A stretch of 64,000 nt of DNA, taken from positions 1-64,000 of the forward strand of contig NZ_JAMBNY010000009.1 of NCBI RefSeq assembly GCF_023715345.1. The letters are read 5' to 3'. This document shows, one piece after another, positions 44,512 to 53,962 of this stretch. Numbering within the stretch: position 1 is the first letter of the stretch; every line of letters starts with the position of its first letter. The position numbers were made by a program, and so were the translations under genes. The DNA is from Paenibacillus camelliae (GTDB lineage Bacteria > Bacillota > Bacilli > Paenibacillales > Paenibacillaceae). The notes under the pieces were generated by a model, which had not been told where the DNA came from, did no database searches, and worked only from the letters and a program-made list of their open reading frames with translations.

Positions 44512-45978
44512 CTAATATTCAATGTACGTTACTTTTGGCTCCGTGTAAAACTGTTGATTGGTTGAACCTATAGAAAAAGCGCCAAAGCCTGACTGCTTCA
44601 CACCGCCAAATGGCAGATGATGTGCGCTTGATGTACCATGATTAATATGAATCATCCCAGATTGAATCGCGTTAGAAACAGCGAAGGCTTCTTGGAGAAT
44701 CGTCGAGAATATGGATGTCGCCAAGCCGTATTTCGTTGCATTCGCCACCTCGATCGCCTCTTCTACTGAGTCTACCTCTTGAATCGTTAATACGGGACCA
44801 AATACTTCTTCAGTGGCAATCTTCATCTGACTTTGTACATGATCGAAAATGGTTGGCTCAAGGTAGTTCCCTTTGTCATACAGCCCACCTGTCATCCGTC
44901 CACCACCTGTTAACAATCTTGCCCCTTCATCTAGAGCGCCCTTAATATGTGTGCAAACAGACTTCATATGCTGAGCATTGATAAGCGGCCCCATTTGTGA
45001 ACTTTCTTTCCACGCCGGACCAATATTAAGCTTCTGAGCTTCTTCTACGATTGCACTAGTTAGCTCCTGCTTTATAGATGATCGCACAATCACTCTGCTG
45101 ATTGCTGTACAGCGCTGTCCCGTACAACCGAAGGCAGCGCTGACAATTTGCTTAGCAATCTTGGCTACATGATCAGCAGATAACACAATGGCTGCATTCT
45201 TCCCACCTAATTCTAACTGTGTTTTCGCGAGTCGAGCTGCCGCGACTTGCTGAATGTTCATTCCTTGATCAGTAGATCCTGTAAAGCTTATTCCTCTAAC
45301 CTTAGGATGAGCTACTAAAGCTTTACCAATTATTCGACCGCTGCCTACGATCATATTAATCGCGCCGCTGGGAACATTTGCTTCAGCAAATAGCTCCATC
45401 AGTTTAGCAGCAGCAAATGGAGTATACGAAGCAGGCTTAAATACGACCGAGCAGCCATATATAAATGCAGGTACAATTTTTCTTACAGGTGTCACAACTG
45501 GAAAATTCCAAGGCGCAATCGCAGCAACCACGCCTATCGGGACTTGTTGAACATAATTGTGCATTCCAGCCCGTTCCGCAGGGACATGCAAGCCCTGCAC
45601 ACGAAGTGCCTCGGTAGCAACAAATATCGCTTCATTTCTCGCTCGGTCCACTTCTCCTAACGCCTCAGACAGCACCTTTCCTTGCTCCGCCGCGATTCGA
45701 TAAGCAAGCTCCTGACGATCTCTTAACAGAAGCTCAGCAAATCGCAGCATGATATGTGATCGATCTGTCATGGAGAGCTGGGCAATGCGAGATAAACCTC
45801 GTTCTGCTGCATCGACAGCTTCGTTAACTTCCTGCTCCGAGCTGTCTGGAAAATAACCTAGCAATTGCTCCGCATTGGCAGCATTGTAGATCGGTGTATA
45901 CGAGGTACGACTCTCTACAAATGCTCCATCAATAAAGTTATGGTATGTTCCACCTTGGTTTTGTAGCCATTCCAGCAT
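44512..45978 (-). CDS. NAD(P)-dependent aldehyde dehydrogenase
   Basis: 488 residues with AGGAGG-type site upstream. The fold is the classic ALDH: APWNFPVVTP (about 156-165) with the catalytic asparagine, GSTDQG cofactor loop, LELGGKN (general-base glutamate about 259), and FGCTGQRCTA holding the catalytic cysteine. Closest in style to semialdehyde and 2,5-dioxopentanoate-type dehydrogenases, but the substrate cannot be told from sequence. It is placed between the iron-dependent alcohol dehydrogenase and glycerate kinase genes, consistent with stepwise oxidation of an alcohol to an acid. Confidence 0.88.
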   Translation of the reverse strand: MLEWLQNQGGTYHNFIDGAFVESRTSYTPIYNAANAEQLLGYFPDSSEQEVNEAVDAAERGLSRIAQLSMTDRSHIMLRFAELLLRDRQELAYRIAAEQGKVLSEALGEVDRARNEAIFVATEALRVQGLHVPAERAGMHNYVQQVPIGVVAAIAPWNFPVVTPVRKIVPAFIYGCSVVFKPASYTPFAAAKLMELFAEANVPSGAINMIVGSGRIIGKALVAHPKVRGISFTGSTDQGMNIQQVAAARLAKTQLELGGKNAAIVLSADHVAKIAKQIVSAAFGCTGQRCTAISRVIVRSSIKQELTSAIVEEAQKLNIGPAWKESSQMGPLINAQHMKSVCTHIKGALDEGARLLTGGGRMTGGLYDKGNYLEPTIFDHVQSQMKIATEEVFGPVLTIQEVDSVEEAIEVANATKYGLATSIFSTILQEAFAVSNAIQSGMIHINHGTSSAHHLPFGGVKQSGFGAFSIGSTNQQFYTEPKVTYIEY

Positions 45979-45997
45979 GCGGTTCCCCCCTCCTTGG

Positions 45998-47161
45998 TTA
46001 CACCATTAATTGTCGGCAGATCGCTTTTAAATCCTCGACAGTTGCTCCTCGCGGATTTACTAGTACATTCCCAGAGGTCATCGCTGCATCCGCTATAAGT
46101 GTCAAGTGCTCCTCGCGTACGCCATAATCTGTCAGTGTCTGTGTAATCCCCACATCCACCTTCAGCCGTCTAATCGCATCTACCGATTTCATAGCTGCCT
46201 CACGCTGTGACAACCCCTCCGTTCGCTCACCAAAGATGGCTGCTATTTCAGCGTATTTAGGCAGATTGCCAATAAGGTTAAACTCCATAACCTCAGGCAG
46301 CAGCATCGCATTGACTGTACCATGAGGGATATGAAAGTGAGCGCCTAGCGGCAATGCTAATGCATGAGACAAGCCTAAGCGAGTGGAGTTAAATGCCATT
46401 GCTGCAAGCAAGCTTGCATATAGCATATCGGCTCGAGCCTCAATATGATCGCCCTGAGCGACTGCAGTACGCAAGCTTTTAGCAATGAGCTTCATCGCAT
46501 GAATCGCGAGAGCTTCTGAGATCGGATGAGTTGCCTTATTGACATAGGATTCGAGCGCATGTGTGAGCGCGTCCATTCCTGTAGCTGCCGTAACACTGGC
46601 AGGAAGTGAATGTGTAAGCTCTGGATCGAGCAATGCGATGGCAGGGCAATTATACGTACTTCCTACACTTAGCTTGACTTTATGCTCTCGATCGGACAAT
46701 ACCGACCATATCGTGACCTCACTGCCTGTTCCCGCAGTCGTAGGAATAGCGATAACTGGAGCGCCTTGGTTAGGAACTTTATTGATGCCCACATAATCAC
46801 GAATATGGCCTGAATTTGCTAGCATAATGCCTATCGCCTTAGAGATATCGAGCGCACTTCCTCCGCCGATCCCAATCACTAGATTGCAGCCTTCCTGCCT
46901 AGCGAGTGCAAGTCCGCCATCCACGGAAGTTAGATCAGGATCTGCTTTAATATCTGTAAATAATACATAGGGCAGCCTTGCTTGATCCAACAACTGACTC
47001 ACTTGGTCTACAACGCCTGCCCGCTGCACGCCAGGATCACTAACAATGAGTACCTTTGAACCTTGCAATTGCTCTATCAAGCTCGGTAGCTTGCGAATGC
47101 TGCCAATCCCATATTCTATCCTTGTTGGAATCTCATAGGTTACCTGTTGTCTTAGCTTCAT
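45998..47161 (-). CDS. iron-containing (group III) alcohol dehydrogenase
   Basis: 387 residues from the ATG at 47161, preceded by GGAGGATGAAGTG. The NAD-binding GIGGGSALDISKAIG (about 97-111) and PTTAGTGSEVT (about 138-148) are typical, and the metal ligands are in MDALTHALESY, GLSHALALPLGAHFHIPHG (several histidines, about 263-281). Substrate unknown; lactaldehyde, glycolaldehyde or a sugar-derived aldehyde are options. It starts a few bases after the preceding dehydrogenase ends. Confidence 0.9.
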   Translation of the reverse strand: MKLRQQVTYEIPTRIEYGIGSIRKLPSLIEQLQGSKVLIVSDPGVQRAGVVDQVSQLLDQARLPYVLFTDIKADPDLTSVDGGLALARQEGCNLVIGIGGGSALDISKAIGIMLANSGHIRDYVGINKVPNQGAPVIAIPTTAGTGSEVTIWSVLSDREHKVKLSVGSTYNCPAIALLDPELTHSLPASVTAATGMDALTHALESYVNKATHPISEALAIHAMKLIAKSLRTAVAQGDHIEARADMLYASLLAAMAFNSTRLGLSHALALPLGAHFHIPHGTVNAMLLPEVMEFNLIGNLPKYAEIAAIFGERTEGLSQREAAMKSVDAIRRLKVDVGITQTLTDYGVREEHLTLIADAAMTSGNVLVNPRGATVEDLKAICRQLMV

Positions 47162-47165
47162 CACT

Positions 47166-48242
47166 TCATCCTCCTGCCTGAGCTTCTTCAAAGTGAATAC
47201 CATAGCTCGTACCAATCTCACTTAATTCCTTTACTAAGGAATCTGATAAAACAATGCCTTCCTTCATCCTCTTCTGCTTCCGATAGAATTCAAGCTCTCC
47301 GGGAATGTAAATCTCTGAAACGCCTGGTGCTTTAGGCTCCCCTTTTATATCTTGAATGTATTGGTCCATTCGATCCTTGAATTGCTCAATTGGCATGAAC
47401 CGATCAATATCGATCGCAATAAACATATGACCTACGTTTTGAGGTACATTCCAGTTCTCATACATGTTATTGACGGTTTTCCCAAAACCGGCTCCTGTCA
47501 TCACCCCGCTAAAAATGTCTATGAACATAGAAATGCCATAGCCTTTTGGCCCGCCAAGCGGCAATACAGCCCCATCCAGTGCGGCGAACGGATCGGTCGT
47601 AGGATTTCCTTCTTTATCAACTGCCCACCCCTCAGGAATAGCTTCATTTTTTTGTGCTGCAACAATAATTTTCCCTCGTGCAACAACACTAGTCGCCATA
47701 TCTAGCAAATAAGGCGGATCATGCTTCGTTGGTACACCGACAGCAATAGGATTCGTGCCTATAAATGGTCTGATTCCTCCAGTTGGAGGCATCGTTTGGG
47801 AAGCATTCGACATGACGATTAAGGCGAGATTTTCAGCTGTAGCTTGCTGAACATAAAATGCGCCAGTACCAAAATGATTGGAGTGCTTCACCCCAATTAA
47901 ACTGATGCCATGCTTCTTAGCCCTCTCTACGCTTAGCTCCAAGGCCCGTTGTCCAATGACCGCACCGAAATGATTGCTCCCGTCCAGTAAGCACATATGG
48001 CCAAGATCCATGTCCAGCTTCATCTCCGCATGAGGATTGATCATCGCTTTTTCAACACGCTTTAGATAAATTGGCATACGTACAACACCATGTGAATCTA
48101 CACCTCGTAGATCTGCCTCGACTAATGAGCCTGCAATAATATCAGCATCTTGTTTGGATATGCCTGCTCGAATAAACAGCTCGCTGCAAAACTGAAGCAG
48201 CATCCTCCAATTATACGTTCGGGGTGTAACCACAATAATCAC
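47166..48242 (-). CDS. malate/L-lactate dehydrogenase family oxidoreductase (Ldh_2)
   Basis: Up to 358 residues. The start is uncertain: a GTG at 48242 overlaps the upstream gene by 32 bp, while the first ATG is immediately adjacent to GGAGG. The family blocks ADLRGVDSHGVVRMP (with the catalytic histidine), GVKHSNHFGTGAFYVQQA, GTNPIAVGVPT and LDMATSVVARGK are intact. Members reduce 2-oxoacids or oxidise 2-hydroxyacids (malate, ureidoglycolate, 2,3-diketogulonate), so a sugar-acid step is likely. Confidence 0.86.
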   Translation of the reverse strand: MIIVVTPRTYNWRMLLQFCSELFIRAGISKQDADIIAGSLVEADLRGVDSHGVVRMPIYLKRVEKAMINPHAEMKLDMDLGHMCLLDGSNHFGAVIGQRALELSVERAKKHGISLIGVKHSNHFGTGAFYVQQATAENLALIVMSNASQTMPPTGGIRPFIGTNPIAVGVPTKHDPPYLLDMATSVVARGKIIVAAQKNEAIPEGWAVDKEGNPTTDPFAALDGAVLPLGGPKGYGISMFIDIFSGVMTGAGFGKTVNNMYENWNVPQNVGHMFIAIDIDRFMPIEQFKDRMDQYIQDIKGEPKAPGVSEIYIPGELEFYRKQKRMKEGIVLSDSLVKELSEIGTSYGIHFEEAQAGG

Positions 48243-48906
48243 ATCCCTTTTGCTTCAATGTTTGATCGATCCAGCTACGATCAATGGTACCTTCCTCAAT
48301 CGCCTGCATAATTTCCGCTTCCTTCATCTGTTGTGCCTTGACGAGCTGCAGGACATGATCAATCTCATCAAACGGGACAACGACGACACCGTCTTCATCA
48401 CCAACGATTAAATCTCCAGGGTGCACGATAGCCCCTCCTACACTAATCGGAGTATTTATCTCACCAGGCCCATCCTTGTATGGACCTCTATGGGTAACGC
48501 CTCTAGCATAAACAGGGAACGTATCCTCTCGGAACGCCATAACATCACGTATGCTGCCATCAATTACAAATCCACTGAGGCCTTTTTTCTTCGCAAGACG
48601 CAGCATAATCTCTCCTGCTATAGCATTGGTCATATCTCCTGCTGCATCCACGACGATGACATCACCTTGCTTAGCCATGTCGATCGCCTTATGAACCATC
48701 AAATTATCACCGGGACGTGTTCGTACAGTAATCGCTGGGCCGACAAGCTTCCCTTGTTTATGGTAAGGCTGAAGATAAGCGTTCATCGCAAACATACGGT
48801 TCAAATTATCACTGATATGAGGTGTAACCACCGTTTTATATTCATTGATCAGATGCTGTGACGGTCGTCTTTTTAAAGGCAATACTCGAAATCCAAGATT
48901 CGTCAA
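48211..48906 (-). CDS. RraA family protein, aldolase-like (first of two)
   Basis: 231 residues from a TTG at 48906, set by AGGAGG seven bases upstream; the longer frame runs through the operon spacer. The RraA/HMG-aldolase fold has LVGPAITVRTRPGDNL, VVDAAGDMTNAIAGEI, then DGSIRD with the Arg-Asp pair that binds metal and pyruvate, and GDLIVGDEDGVVVVP. Active members split 4-hydroxy-4-methyl-2-oxoglutarate-type compounds. A CDYCGYTP tail is an unusual addition (about 222-229). It precedes the Ldh_2 gene and overlaps it. Confidence 0.85.
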   Translation of the reverse strand: MTNLGFRVLPLKRRPSQHLINEYKTVVTPHISDNLNRMFAMNAYLQPYHKQGKLVGPAITVRTRPGDNLMVHKAIDMAKQGDVIVVDAAGDMTNAIAGEIMLRLAKKKGLSGFVIDGSIRDVMAFREDTFPVYARGVTHRGPYKDGPGEINTPISVGGAIVHPGDLIVGDEDGVVVVPFDEIDHVLQLVKAQQMKEAEIMQAIEEGTIDRSWIDQTLKQKGCDYCGYTPNV

Positions 48907-48929
48907 GGCTCTACCTCCTAATCTCTCTC

Positions 48930-49814
48930 TTATCCTTTTAGTCCTCCCGTAGCGATTCCTTCGATCAAGTAGCGTTGAAAAAATATGAAAATAGCAAACA
49001 GCGGCACAAGTGATAATATGGACATCGCAAAAAGTGCGCCCCAAGAGTTTTGACCCATAGCATCTAAAAACATGCGTAATCCAAGTGCCACAGTGTACAG
49101 GTTAATTTCACTAATATAGAGCAGCTGGCCGAAGAAATCATTCCACGTCCAGATAAAGGTAAAGATCGTTGTCGTTACTAAAGCTGGCAGTGCTAATGGC
49201 ATGATGAGATAGATGTATAGCTTAAACGGTCCGCAGCCATCGATTTTGACAGCTTCATCGAGCTCTCCAGGAATCGAGCGTATAAATTGAACAATTAAAA
49301 AGATAAAGAAGCTCTCTACAGCTAGAAACTTAGGCAGGATTAACGGTACATAGGTGTTCACCAGCTCTAAAGAATTGAAAATAATATATTGCGGTATGAT
49401 CGTGACGTGGAAGGGCAGCATCATTGTGATCAGCATAATGGCAAACCACATTTTGCGAAGAGCAAACTTCAAGCGTGCAAATGCAAATGCCGCCATGGAG
49501 CAGGCGATGACATTTCCGATAATACACATCGCGACTATAAAAAAGCTGTTCGCAAAAAACTTGCCAAACGTGACGCCGGACAAACCACTCCAGCCCTGCT
49601 TATAGTTGTCTAATGTGAAGGTTTGAGGGAAGAAGGAATTGCTTTGAAATATTTCAGTATTAGGCTTGAATGAGGAGCTAAACAGCCAAAGCAATGGATA
49701 AAGCATACCTAATCCTATGGTCACAATAAGTACATGCTTTAGTAGCTTTTTGGAGAGCTTGCTGATGGAAGTGCTTGAATATGTTCTTACTTCGTATACG
49801 GTGTCTTTTTTCAT
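48930..49814 (-). CDS. carbohydrate ABC transporter permease (MalG type)
   Basis: 294 residues, six membrane helices. The conserved EAA loop reads ELDEAVKIDGCGPFKLYIYLIMPLALPAL in adjoining parts (about 181-209), the contact point for the ATPase. CUT1 family inner-membrane subunit; pairs with the permease encoded 13 bp upstream. No ATPase gene is in the cluster, as is usual for Firmicutes that share MsmX-type ATPases. Confidence 0.92.
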   Translation of the reverse strand: MKKDTVYEVRTYSSTSISKLSKKLLKHVLIVTIGLGMLYPLLWLFSSSFKPNTEIFQSNSFFPQTFTLDNYKQGWSGLSGVTFGKFFANSFFIVAMCIIGNVIACSMAAFAFARLKFALRKMWFAIMLITMMLPFHVTIIPQYIIFNSLELVNTYVPLILPKFLAVESFFIFLIVQFIRSIPGELDEAVKIDGCGPFKLYIYLIMPLALPALVTTTIFTFIWTWNDFFGQLLYISEINLYTVALGLRMFLDAMGQNSWGALFAMSILSLVPLFAIFIFFQRYLIEGIATGGLKG

Positions 49815-49827
49815 AGAATCACCTCGT

Positions 49828-50718
49828 CTACTCTTGATAATAGACCCATTTCTTCGAGGTTATAAATAAGATTGCCGTCGCACAGGCGATGAACAGCAGC
49901 AGAAACCAAGCCATCGCAGATGCATAGCCCATTTGAAAATGAGTGAAGCCCTTTTGATATAAATATAACGTATAGAATAAAGTTGAATTAAGTGGCCCAC
50001 CACTTCCGCCGCTAATAATATAGGCTGACGTAAATGCTTGAAATGCGCCGATGATCTGCATAACAAGATTAAAGAATACGACTGGAGTAATTAGTGGCAG
50101 CGTCACCCTACTAAACTGCTTCCACTTCGAAGCTCCATCAATTTTAGACGCCTCGTACAATTCTATCGGAACTTGCTTTAAGCCCGCGAGAAAGATAACC
50201 ATCGGTGAGCCAAATTGCCAAATCATAAGCACAATAAGCGTATAAAGCGCAGTATCTGGCGAAGCAATCCAGTTTTTCGTCTCAAAACCGAGCGTAGTTA
50301 AAAAGCTGTTAACGAGACCCTTGCTGCCAAATAGCTGACGCCATAGCAAGGCGATCGCTACGCTGCCGCCAAATAAAGAAGGAACATAGTAGATTGCACG
50401 ATAAAACTTCAACCCACTGATTCCGCGATTTAGAAATAACGCGATGGCAAGTGCGAAGATTAGCTGTAAAGGAACACCTAAAAACACATACATTGATGTC
50501 ACACGAAGCGAGTCACGCCACTTTGCATCTTGAAACATCGTTGCATAGTTATCCAAGCCAATAAATTTAGGAGGGGTAAACATATCGTAGCTCGTAAAGG
50601 ACAGGTATAAGGAAGCAAGCATGGGAATAGCACTTAAAGTCAGAACACCGATTAACCATGGGCTTAAAAACAAATAGCCTACCCAATTGTTCCTCCAGGC
50701 TTGTTTTAATTTGTTCAT
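49828..50718 (-). CDS. carbohydrate ABC transporter permease (MalF/UgpA type)
   Basis: 296 residues, six membrane helices; the EAA motif is ELYEASKIDGASKWKQFSRVTLP in adjoining parts (about 193-215). GGAGG lies upstream of the ATG. It follows the binding-protein gene and forms the heterodimeric channel with the MalG-type subunit. Confidence 0.92.
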   Translation of the reverse strand: MNKLKQAWRNNWVGYLFLSPWLIGVLTLSAIPMLASLYLSFTSYDMFTPPKFIGLDNYATMFQDAKWRDSLRVTSMYVFLGVPLQLIFALAIALFLNRGISGLKFYRAIYYVPSLFGGSVAIALLWRQLFGSKGLVNSFLTTLGFETKNWIASPDTALYTLIVLMIWQFGSPMVIFLAGLKQVPIELYEASKIDGASKWKQFSRVTLPLITPVVFFNLVMQIIGAFQAFTSAYIISGGSGGPLNSTLFYTLYLYQKGFTHFQMGYASAMAWFLLLFIACATAILFITSKKWVYYQE

Positions 50719-50775
50719 TCTGTTTCCTCCTTTAAGGGATAGCTGTATGCTGCTATCCCTTAGGATGAGTGTCGT

Positions 50776-52146
50776 CTATCGTTGAAGAATGGCTTGTGCT
50801 TCAGTCATAAATGCTTTTGCCGCTTCTTCTACCGACATTTGCCCAAATGCAATTTTACTAGCCTGATCACTGAACAGCTGCTGAATCTCTGCTGCGCCTA
50901 GTGGAGCATAAACCGCATCAGTCGCATATGGCAGCACTTCCTGAATGAAATCAACTGCACGCTGCTGAGCAGGTTCAAGCAGTGGTTTAACAAATTCACT
51001 CATCGTTGTTGAAGCAGGTGAGCCCTGCTCTACTTTAAACAACTCAAGCGAACGCTCTGAATTAATGAAGAAATCTATAAACAGCGCTGCTTCCTCAGGG
51101 TGCTTAGACTTTTCAGTAATACTTAAGTATGCGCCTTCAATATATTCACCATTTTGACCACCAGCAAGTGTTGGCATCCTTACCATCCGAATTTCACCCT
51201 CGGAAAACTGCTGCTGGTACAAATAAATCTGATTCGCAGGGATTTGAGTGATCGCTACTAGTCCTGTAACGAACATGTTTTGCTCGAGTGGAGCATTTTC
51301 ATATTCTGTACCAGTTGCAGCATCTGGAATCGCACCCTTTTTACGCAGCTCATCCCACATGCTCCACCATTTAACGAGTGTTTCCTCGGTAAAGCCAATC
51401 TGTCCATCTGCTGTATACAGATCCTGACCATGCTGCCTTGTAAAGTAGCGGAAATTCGGCTGTGGTTGGCCACCACTTCCATCTACTGAGCCCCAAAGGC
51501 TACCGCCTGATTTCTCATAGATCTCCGTTACCTTTGCAGCATAGTCCTCCCATGTCCAGTTCATATCAGGGTAATCAATACCAAGCTCATCAAAAACGGC
51601 AGTATTGTAGGCCCAGCCTGGCATCGTTACCCCTTTTGGAACCATATACAGCGTGTCATTGATACGTCCGCTATTAATGGCAGACTCGGGGAAATTCGTT
51701 AGATCCAAGCTTCCGCTATCTACGACTTGTGATAAATCGAGCAGCGCGCCTCTTCGCGCATAATCAGAAACATAGAATTGATGCATACTCACTACATCAG
51801 GTGCATTGCCTCCGGCAACTTGGGTTGTTAACCGATCCCAGTAATCTCCCCAGCCACCGAATTCTCGTTTAACCTTAATATGGGGGTATTCTTCCTCAAA
51901 ACGATCGACGATTGCATTATAGAGCTCATTGCGCGTCGTATCGCCCCACCAAGTAAACCGAATTTCGACTTCATCTTTTTTATCGTTTTGTTCATTTTGT
52001 TGATTAGGATCATTTTGATTTGTAGCTTTTGGGGTACTGGTTGTATTGGCTGCATCGTTTGGAGTATTGGAACTACAAGCGGCTACTGTAACAAGCATGA
52101 TGATGCTTAGCGCATAAAGCATTAGCGATTTCATCATTTTTGACAT
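50776..52146 (-). CDS. extracellular sugar-binding lipoprotein of ABC transporter
   Basis: 456 residues from the ATG at 52146 (GGGAGG seven bases upstream). Signal peptide with lipobox VAAC (cysteine about 24), then a Thr/Asn/Gln-rich linker (to about 55) and a class-I solute-binding fold beginning at EIRFTWWGD. The CUT1 group takes mono- and oligosaccharides or sugar acids; the ligand cannot be told from sequence. First gene of the transporter part, 34 bp after the reductase gene. Confidence 0.92.
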   Translation of the reverse strand: MSKMMKSLMLYALSIIMLVTVAACSSNTPNDAANTTSTPKATNQNDPNQQNEQNDKKDEVEIRFTWWGDTTRNELYNAIVDRFEEEYPHIKVKREFGGWGDYWDRLTTQVAGGNAPDVVSMHQFYVSDYARRGALLDLSQVVDSGSLDLTNFPESAINSGRINDTLYMVPKGVTMPGWAYNTAVFDELGIDYPDMNWTWEDYAAKVTEIYEKSGGSLWGSVDGSGGQPQPNFRYFTRQHGQDLYTADGQIGFTEETLVKWWSMWDELRKKGAIPDAATGTEYENAPLEQNMFVTGLVAITQIPANQIYLYQQQFSEGEIRMVRMPTLAGGQNGEYIEGAYLSITEKSKHPEEAALFIDFFINSERSLELFKVEQGSPASTTMSEFVKPLLEPAQQRAVDFIQEVLPYATDAVYAPLGAAEIQQLFSDQASKIAFGQMSVEEAAKAFMTEAQAILQR

Positions 52147-52180
52147 CCTGTTTCCTCCCTTGATCAACATATACGATGCC

Positions 52181-53050
52181 TCAGGTACCTCTTTCTGATA
52201 GATAATGGGATATCGCAGCAAAATCTAAATTTCCGTATGTTGATTCTGCCTGTTGATATAACGCTAGCGCGAAGTTCGAAAGCGGCAAATCCAGTGCTTT
52301 TCCTTCACCTACTGCAATTTGAATATCCTTTCGCATAAGAGATAATTTGAAGCCCGGCATATAGTTTTCTTCGAGCAGTGCTTCCAGTTTGTTTTCAAGC
52401 ATCCACGATGCCCCTGAACTGCTCATAATGACTTCTCTCAAAATATGCGGCTCAATATCCAACTGCTCGGCTAGCACTGTAGCCTCTGATACAGCGAGCA
52501 TGTGTACTGCTGCCATCATCTGATTAATTGCCTTGATCCCTTTACCTGCACCGATGGAGCCTACGTAATGAATCGTTGCGGCAAAGCAGGACAACAAGGA
52601 TTGACAATGGTCAAGCGTACTCGGATCACCAGCTGCCATTACGGTTAGCTTACCTTTCTCAGCACCCACTGTTCCCCCACTTACCGGTGCATCCAGCACC
52701 TGTATACCGGAAGCTAAGTAAGCTTCAGCAATTCGTTTCATTACCGATGGAGAACCCGAAGTCATTTCAATTAAGGTAGTTCCTGGTGTTAACGATTGAA
52801 TAAAGGATGGAGCTAGTAGTACCTCCTCCATCTCTTTATCCGTAGGCAGTATCGTCACAATGAATGTGCTATGTTTAGCGACTTCCTCAGCAGAAGAATG
52901 CTCTGTAGCGCCTAAAGCGACAAGCGCATCAACAGGAGAACGGCTTCTATTGCACGTAATATGCAACGGGTAGCCATTCTGAATTAGATGCTTTGCCATA
53001 GGCAGCCCCATAGCGCCTAGACCAAGAAACCCAACAGATGGTTTAGTCAT
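52181..53050 (-). CDS. NAD(P)-dependent beta-hydroxyacid dehydrogenase (tartronate semialdehyde reductase-like)
   Basis: 289 residues. GFLGLGAMGLPMAKHL (about 7-22) is the nucleotide-binding start, DAPVSGGTVGAEKGKL (about 121-136) the substrate loop, and K172 lies in GKGIKAINQ, the catalytic lysine of the 3-hydroxyisobutyrate dehydrogenase family. In company with glycerate kinase it most probably reduces tartronate semialdehyde to D-glycerate (GarR/GlxR role), though 3-hydroxyisobutyrate or other substrates cannot be excluded. An AAAGGAG site precedes it. Confidence 0.86.
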   Translation of the reverse strand: MTKPSVGFLGLGAMGLPMAKHLIQNGYPLHITCNRSRSPVDALVALGATEHSSAEEVAKHSTFIVTILPTDKEMEEVLLAPSFIQSLTPGTTLIEMTSGSPSVMKRIAEAYLASGIQVLDAPVSGGTVGAEKGKLTVMAAGDPSTLDHCQSLLSCFAATIHYVGSIGAGKGIKAINQMMAAVHMLAVSEATVLAEQLDIEPHILREVIMSSSGASWMLENKLEALLEENYMPGFKLSLMRKDIQIAVGEGKALDLPLSNFALALYQQAESTYGNLDFAAISHYLSERGT

Positions 53051-53132
53051 TCTTCTAACTCCTTTGTCGTTATGTTATTTCTAAATTGTGGAAAAACAAA
53101 TCTTGTGCTACACTAAAGAGGATTCCGATCAT

Positions 53133-53159
53133 ACTCCAGTAAGGACCAGTTACTGGAGT
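53133..53159. other. hairpin between the second RraA-like gene and the reductase gene
   Basis: Ten-bp perfect arms ACTCCAGTAA (53133-53142) and TTACTGGAGT (53150-53159) lie three bases after the rraA-like stop. A T-run exists only on the plus strand, where no gene ends. It may weaken read-through or protect the mRNA end. Confidence 0.5.
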
Positions 53160-53161
53160 TT

Positions 53162-53872
53162 TTATAATACCGTTTCATCGAGCTCCCAACCGAGCTTTTC
53201 ATATAGTCTTTTTCTTCCTGCTTTATCTCCGTTAAGCTCTTGATGTGCGTACTTAGCAACGTCGAAGGCAAGTTTTCTTGGTACCACGATTACCCCATCA
53301 CCATCAGCAACGACAACATCGCCTGGATAGATCGCTACGCCACCAATTGCAACTGGAGTATCTTTTTCGTAGAAACGAATACGTGCTTGATCCATCCCTT
53401 GAGAGATAAATTTAGACCAAACTGGAATCCCTTGCATAATAACCTCATCCGTATCACGAATTCCGCCGCCATTCGTCAGGTATCCTCTTGCCCCTTTTAA
53501 TTTAAAATCAAGCGTATTGTTGGAGCCAAGAATCCCGACATCTACACCAGCAACATCCATGACGATAAAATCTCCTTCTTCAATATCCTGTCCCCACGGA
53601 TCATTGCATACCTCTTTGTAGTACCATTTCACCCACTTCGTATATTCATCGCCCGTTAGCTTCGGCGCTGGACCTTCATATGGCAAATAACGTGCAGTAC
53701 GTGCAATCCCAACAACACGGGTACGAAACAAAGGCTTAATGTCATGATGAACGGTACCATAGCCATGCATCCCGACCCAGTCCATTCCGTCACGTACATC
53801 TGTCACGCGAAGATCCTTATACAGCTCTAACAATTGTTCACGTTCCGTCATTGCTTGTTTTTGTTCACTCAT
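53162..53872 (-). CDS. RraA family protein, aldolase-like (second of two)
   Basis: 236 residues from the ATG at 53872 (AGGAG upstream). It shares only the fold with the other RraA-like protein: DVRDGMDWVGMHGYGTVHHD near the N-terminus, VMDVAGVDVGILGSNNTLDF, GGGIRDTDEV with the Arg-Asp pair, and GDVVVADGDGVIVVP. An insertion (about 62-92) rich in Trp/Tyr/Lys is distinctive. Members of this subgroup are annotated as dimethylmenaquinone methyltransferase-like, but aldolase or decarboxylase activity is more likely. First gene after the regulator. Confidence 0.83.
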   Translation of the reverse strand: MSEQKQAMTEREQLLELYKDLRVTDVRDGMDWVGMHGYGTVHHDIKPLFRTRVVGIARTARYLPYEGPAPKLTGDEYTKWVKWYYKEVCNDPWGQDIEEGDFIVMDVAGVDVGILGSNNTLDFKLKGARGYLTNGGGIRDTDEVIMQGIPVWSKFISQGMDQARIRFYEKDTPVAIGGVAIYPGDVVVADGDGVIVVPRKLAFDVAKYAHQELNGDKAGRKRLYEKLGWELDETVL

Positions 53873-53962
53873 TACTAACCCTCTCCTCATGTCATAATTT
53901 TATTTATTGCTCGCCTGCTTGGAGTCTCAATCCATTACAGAGGAACATCACCCCTTTCAAGT

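Noticed and set aside
48421..48861. 146-codon plus-strand open frame inside the first RraA-like gene
   Set aside because: Antisense shadow of a conserved gene with no start signal.
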